Below, in pieces: positions 60,526-64,000 of a stretch of 64,000 nucleotides of DNA. Numbering within the stretch: the first letter of the stretch is position 1; the number at the start of each line of letters is the position of its first letter. The stretch comes from Bog-756 sp963737625 (lineage in GTDB: Bacteria; Actinomycetota; Acidimicrobiia; Acidimicrobiales; RAAP-2). The stretch lies in contig CAVTTK010000002.1 in assembly GCA_963737625.1 (NCBI GenBank), forward strand, positions 248,001 to 312,000, in the 5' to 3' direction. A program made the position numbers and the translations under genes. A model generated the notes under the pieces. That model was not told the origin of the DNA. It saw only the letters and a list, made by a program, of their open reading frames with translations, and ran no database searches.

Positions 60526-60969
60526 TCAGTCGGGTACCGGTTGGTAGCGGGCTACCGAGAAGGCCAGAAGCATCGGCACGTTGACGGCGAACAGCGCCAA
60601 CATCACACTGAACAGCGCCAGCTGCCGGGCCGGGGTGTGGTCGAAGATGAACACGTACTCGAGGATCCCGGCGATGACCAGGTAGGCCAGGAGCGCCCAA
60701 CCGAAGACGCGGAAAAAGACGTCCCAGGCGAACGTCGGGATCCGTGCCAGGAGTACCACATTGATCAGGAGCACGGCGCCACCGGCTGCGGCCAGGGCCA
60801 CGGCGGGAACCAGCGTTGCGTGATGGCCGTAGTGTGCGGCCATCCAGATGCCACCCGCCACCACCAGGGCGAGGGTCAGTGTGGCCAGCCGGGCCACAGG
60901 GGGGAGCCCAGCCTGTCGGAGGTCGACCTCGTCTGGTTCGGGCCGTAGTGGCTCGGTGACCGTGCTCAC
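60526..60969 (-). CDS. Four-helix membrane protein of unknown function
   Basis: A 147-residue protein with a short acidic N-terminus (TEPLRPEPDEVDLRQAG) and about four membrane helices (LATLTLALVVAGGIWMA, LVPAVALAAAGGAVLLINVVLL, VFGWALLAYLVIAGILEYVFIF and LALFSVMLALFAVNVPMLLAF). I do not recognise the family. GTG 60969 overlaps the stop of the upstream frameshifted gene by 4 nt (GTGA), so the pair is an operon and probably one complex. The frame runs on upstream only because of the frameshift at about 61247. Confidence 0.6.
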   Translation of the reverse strand: MSTVTEPLRPEPDEVDLRQAGLPPVARLATLTLALVVAGGIWMAAHYGHHATLVPAVALAAAGGAVLLINVVLLARIPTFAWDVFFRVFGWALLAYLVIAGILEYVFIFDHTPARQLALFSVMLALFAVNVPMLLAFSVARYQPVPD

Positions 60970-61674
60970 CGGCTGGCCAGGAAGGTCATGATGATGATGG
61001 TGGCGATCTGCATGAGCCCGGTGATGCCCGCCGTGTAGACGAAGATCTTCATAAGCCGTCCGATGCGCTCCCCGTTGGGTCGCGGCTTCTTCAGTTCGAA
61101 CAGGACCGCGAGATTGGCCGGTTCCAGTAGCCCAAGGGCGATGACTGCCATCACCCCGACGATGATGTAGGAGGCCACAAGCCATCCGTGGTGGGGGTAG
61201 TTGGCGTCCAGGTTGCCGAGGTGACGGGCCAATTGGAAATCCGGCTCCCAGGGTCATGGCCACCAGGGTGGGCATGATCAGCAGCATCTTGGGCATGAAC
61301 CGCACCGTGAACTCCACCCGAGCCGGGATGGAGAGCCGACCCAGGATGGGGCCGATGATCAGTCCCAGAAAGAGGTCGATGCTGGTCCACAGGCCCCCGC
61401 CCGCAACATGGAAGAACGTGAGGGCCCAGAGGTTGTTGCTGGCGATGGCCACCACGAGGCCGATGAGTAGGGCGGCCACAATGGGGAGTCCCCGCACCGG
61501 CACGATGGAGAATTCGAGCGGCGGAGGAGGACCGCCCCGGGCTTCGGGGGGGACGCTCCGGTATCTGGGGGGCCCACGTCGACCGCTGATTCCCGATCGG
61601 CTGTGTCCGTCACGGCTGTGACCGTCAGCGCTGTGTCCGTCACCGGCGGACCCCCTCTCCGATGTGCATTTCAA
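60966..61674 (-). pseudogene. Frameshifted multi-helix membrane protein
   Basis: Frame A (from 61674) codes for helices and ends sensibly at PKMLLIMPTLVAMTL. The same protein continues in another frame as EPDFQLARHLGNLDANYPH and goes on to the stop at 60966 with further helices. One extra C in the CCC run 61247-61249 (GGG in the gene) explains the switch. It may be a sequencing error or a true mutation. The intact protein would have about five helices; family unknown. The first 40 residues (GHSADGHSRDGHSRSG) look non-coding, so GTG 61503 may be the real start. Confidence 0.6.
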
Positions 61675-61788
61675 GTCAGTACGACGTCCTACCGCCCCGC
61701 CTACCAGCGTCGTTCCGGCGATGGTACGCCCAGGGAGCCGCTATTTCAATCAGGGAGCCGGTCCGGGGATCCGGAAGTGGTCGGGTCC

Positions 61789-62388
61789 TTACCACCGGCC
61801 ACGGTGCACACTGTCCTCCAGGGTACGGCGGGCCCGCCGCACCGAGGACGACGGGGGATCGGGCTCAGCTGGCTCACCTAGGAGGACCGCCCCGAGCCAC
61901 CGGAGGCGTCGGGGGATGCCGAGGGACTCGGCCAGCCGGCCCTCGCCCCGGAAGTTGCCCAGAAACGCCGCGCCCACACCCTGGTCGGCGGCGCCCAGCA
62001 ACAGGTGCATGATGGCAAAGGCCGCGTCCACGTACCAGAAGGGGATCACCCACTCTACCGTTCCCCCGTCGGGCCGGGCCTTGTCCTCTTCGTCGTAACG
62101 GGCCGTGTAGGCGTCGGGATCGGCGAATGGCAGGATGATCACCGGCGCCCGGGACAGCCCGGGATACCGCCGGGAGCTCGCCCGCCACGACTCGTCCGTG
62201 GCTGCCTGCCAGTAGCGGTCGGTCTCGGCGGGTCCTTCGAGTACCACGAACTCCCGCCCCTGGGAGTTTCCCGCCGACGGCGCTCGGAGGGCATCGGCTA
62301 GCAGAGCGTCGACCACCCCGTCGTCCAGGGCCCGACCCGTGAAATTCCTGGTCATGTGGCGACGGGCTATGGCCTCGGTCAGCTCCAT
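61789..62388 (-). CDS. Nitroreductase family protein
   Basis: A 199-residue flavin-dependent nitroreductase-fold protein: ELTEAIARRHMTRNFTGRAL at the N-terminus (FMN Arg), LADALRAPSAGNSQGREFVVL (FMN-binding Ser/Asn), AFAIMHLLLGAADQGVGAAFLGNF in the second half and LRWLGAVLLGEP near the end. The substrate could be a nitroaromatic, a quinone or a ring to dehalogenate. TAGCGT (62406-62411 on the reverse strand) is 6 nt before an ATG at 62399 that opens a six-codon ORF (MEPPWS) overlapping the true start 62388 in another frame. Confidence 0.85.
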   Translation of the reverse strand: MELTEAIARRHMTRNFTGRALDDGVVDALLADALRAPSAGNSQGREFVVLEGPAETDRYWQAATDESWRASSRRYPGLSRAPVIILPFADPDAYTARYDEEDKARPDGGTVEWVIPFWYVDAAFAIMHLLLGAADQGVGAAFLGNFRGEGRLAESLGIPRRLRWLGAVLLGEPAEPDPPSSSVRRARRTLEDSVHRGRW

Positions 62389-62527
62389 GGTGGCTCCATG
62401 GCCGCACGCTACCGGCCGCCGGGAATGTTGACCCCGCTGGTAGTGTTTACCCCGTTGTCGAGGTGTGCGGTAGGTCGGCGGGAGTCGGCCACCGTGTCGA
62501 TGAAGAGCATGCCGATGAAGAAGGATC

Positions 62528-63718
62528 GTGATCACCGTGCCCACGTTCAGGGAGATGTTGGCCAACGCCAAGTCGGCCATTCGAGAGATTGAGCCCGCAG
62601 AGGCCGCAGAGGAGATCGCTGCCGGCCCCACCGTGGTACTCGATGTGCGCGAGCCCGACGAGTACGAGCAGGGCGCCCTTCCTGGAGCCGTGCACATTCC
62701 CAGGGGGACCCTCGAGACATCGGTTGAGGGGAGGATCCCCGACAAATCCAGCCACGTGGTGGTGTACTGCGCGGGGGGAACCCGGTCGGCCTTCGCCGCC
62801 CAGACCATGCAGGAGCTGGGTTACACCGACGTGGCCTCGGTCATCGGTGGGTTCAACCGCTGGAAGGACGAGGGACGCCAGTGGGCGGCCCCCCAGTCCC
62901 TCACGCCTGAGCAGCGCAACCGCTACCAGCGGCATCTTCTGCTGCCCGAGGTGGGGGAGACCGGCCAGCTGAAGCTGCTCGAATCCAAGGTGCTCCTGCT
63001 CGGTGCAGGCGGTCTCGGATCGCCCGCTGCCCTCTATCTGGCCGCGGCTGGGGTGGGGACCATTGGCATCATCGACATGGACGTGGTCGACGCCTCCAAT
63101 CTGCAGCGTCAGATCCTCCACAACACCGACCGCATCGGCGAGCGGAAGGTGGACTCGGCCAAGAAGACGTTGACCCTCATCAACCCCGACGTCAACGTGG
63201 TGACCTACGACGTGCGCTTGGGCGCCGACAACATCCTCGACATCATCGACGGCTACGACGTCATCGTGGACGGCACCGACAACTTTCCCACCCGGTACCT
63301 GGTCAACGACGCCTCGTTGCTCAAGCGGATCCCGGTGGTCCACGGATCCATCTTCCGGTTCGAGGGCCAGGCCACGGTATTCAACCCCTTCGTCGGTCCG
63401 TGCTATCGGTGCATGATTCCCGAGCCTCCTCCGGCGGAGCTGGCCCCGAGCTGTGCCGAGGCCGGCGTGCTAGGCGTTCTGCCCGGCATCGTGGGCTCGA
63501 TCCAGGCCGTCGAGGCCATCAAGATCCTGCTCGGGATCGGCGAGACCCTGCAGGGGCGGCTGTTGGCTTACGACGCGCTTGAGCAGAGCTTCCGGAACTT
63601 CAAGGTGCACCGGGATCCCGAGTGCCCGGCCTGTGGGCCCAATGCCGGCGAGATCGTCATCGCCGAGTACGACGACTTGTGCATGCCGCATGTCGTCGCC
63701 CCCCCGGTGGGCGCCTGA
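62528..63718 (+). CDS. Rhodanese-ThiF fusion, MoeZ/MoeB-like sulfur carrier activating enzyme
   Basis: A 396-residue protein. The rhodanese domain comes first (about 20-120; VVLDVREPDEYEQG and active Cys81 in YCAGGTRSA). The ThiF/E1-like domain follows (about 128-390): Gly loop LLGAGGLGSPAALYLA, DMDVVDASNLQRQI, DNFPTRYLVNDA, the SCAEAGVLGVLPG Cys and zinc Cys in CYRC and CPAC. Classical actinobacterial MoeZ has ThiF first and rhodanese last. It would adenylate and sulfurate a ThiS/MoaD-type carrier. The start is GTG 62528; GTG 62537 is possible. Confidence 0.9.
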   Translation: MITVPTFREMLANAKSAIREIEPAEAAEEIAAGPTVVLDVREPDEYEQGALPGAVHIPRGTLETSVEGRIPDKSSHVVVYCAGGTRSAFAAQTMQELGYTDVASVIGGFNRWKDEGRQWAAPQSLTPEQRNRYQRHLLLPEVGETGQLKLLESKVLLLGAGGLGSPAALYLAAAGVGTIGIIDMDVVDASNLQRQILHNTDRIGERKVDSAKKTLTLINPDVNVVTYDVRLGADNILDIIDGYDVIVDGTDNFPTRYLVNDASLLKRIPVVHGSIFRFEGQATVFNPFVGPCYRCMIPEPPPAELAPSCAEAGVLGVLPGIVGSIQAVEAIKILLGIGETLQGRLLAYDALEQSFRNFKVHRDPECPACGPNAGEIVIAEYDDLCMPHVVAPPVGA

Positions 63719-63728
63719 GACTCCTTTT

Positions 63729-63745
63729 TCCTGCTGGGGGCAGGA
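63729..63745 (+). terminator. Hairpin between moeZ-like and mutase genes
   Basis: TCCTGC and GCAGGA pair around TGGGG 10 nt after the stop at 63718. A T-run precedes it instead of following it, so termination on the plus strand would not be of classical type. Confidence 0.35.
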
Positions 63746-63763
63746 GACCGTAATCTGTCCCCT

Positions 63764-64000
63764 ATGACACCGGACAGCGCGTCGGCCAAGCCCGAGGACC
63801 AGCGGTTCACCGACTCGGGCATCGAGATCCATCAGGTCTACGGGCCTTCCGACCTGGAGGACTGGGATCCCGACAGCCAGCTGGGGACGCCCGGCCGGTA
63901 CCCGTACACCCGCGGTATCCGGGCGGACATGTACCGCGGTCGCCTCTGGACCATGCGCCAGTACGCAGGCTTCGGCACGGCCGAGTCCACCAACCAGCGG
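63764..64000 (+). CDS. mutA: Methylmalonyl-CoA mutase large subunit, N-terminal part (3' end outside window)
   Basis: Seventy-nine codons are visible from ATG 63764 to the window end. After a 40-residue variable start comes GTPGRYPYTRGIRADMYRGR and then LWTMRQYAGFGTAESTNQR, the strongly conserved substrate-tunnel segment of B12-dependent acyl-CoA mutases. The Tyr and Arg of YRGR and the RQYAG motif bind the CoA ester. Methylmalonyl-CoA, isobutyryl-CoA or ethylmalonyl-CoA mutase cannot be told apart here. TAATCT (63751-63756) is 7 nt before the ATG, so the mRNA is likely leaderless. Confidence 0.88.
   Translation, partial: MTPDSASAKPEDQRFTDSGIEIHQVYGPSDLEDWDPDSQLGTPGRYPYTRGIRADMYRGRLWTMRQYAGFGTAESTNQR

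Noticed and set aside
63738..63750. B12-box-like GCAGGAGACC before the mutase gene
   Set aside because: A cobalamin riboswitch needs about 150-200 nt of structure; the gap is 45 nt and the preceding bases are coding.

Overview
This window is about 64 kb of high-GC, densely packed DNA from an actinobacterium. The class Acidimicrobiia is the best guess. Points in favour are a homodimeric pyruvate dehydrogenase E1, an actinobacterial-type SUF iron-sulfur locus, an HhH-GPD protein with a Lys-Ala tail, an AftD/DUF3367-type arabinosyltransferase homologue, and a surface protein with 42-residue YWMVASDGGIF-type repeats. This placement is inferred from gene content, not from rRNA. I saw no rRNA, tRNA, CRISPR array or prophage.

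Layout. 1-5.3 kb: the end of a flavin-reductase-like gene, an RmlC-like epimerase, an SDR, an anchored secreted protein and oligopeptidase B. 5.4-15.1 kb: a SUF locus split over both strands. The plus strand carries sufB, a small Cys-rich gene, sufD, a Rieske ferredoxin and a divergent sufC; the minus strand carries a second, canonical sufC with sufS and sufU. An enoyl-CoA hydratase gene (minus) and an LCP cell-wall gene lie among them. 15.2-21.5 kb: glycogen-debranching-like hydrolase, MBL hydrolase, acyl-CoA dehydrogenase, ThiE and an HhH-GPD protein. 21.5-35.3 kb: a central-carbon and lipoate region with aceE, rnhA, an SDR, an ABC-2 exporter pair, a methyltransferase, lpdA, a lipoyl E2, a single-ORF LipB-LipA fusion, an M24 peptidase and an atypical SDR. 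35.3-36.8 kb: a solo TnpB gene with a non-canonical RuvC-II motif. 36.8-45.7 kb: DUF389 protein, metH (minus), PduO-type cobalamin adenosyltransferase, leucyl aminopeptidase and gpsA. 46.4-60.4 kb: a looser, envelope-related region with an FkbM methyltransferase, a tandem-repeat surface protein, a polytopic membrane protein and an operon of GT2, methyltransferase, GT4 and a 1497-residue AftD-like protein. 60.5-64 kb: two overlapping membrane-protein genes, one frameshifted, a nitroreductase, a rhodanese-ThiF fusion and the start of methylmalonyl-CoA mutase.

How the genes fit together. SufBCD with SufS/SufU and the Rieske protein would build Fe-S clusters, which LipA needs. LipB-LipA would lipoylate the E2 beside it, which would serve AceE and LpdA. 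MetH, the adenosyltransferase and methylmalonyl-CoA mutase are a B12-related set. At least twelve genes have a TANNNT hexamer 6-8 nt before the start codon and no Shine-Dalgarno, which points to widespread leaderless transcription. The most unusual items are the LipB-LipA fusion, the TnpB variant, the double sufC arrangement, leaderless mini-ORFs overlapping gene starts, and an exact 41-residue tandem repeat inside the AftD-like protein.
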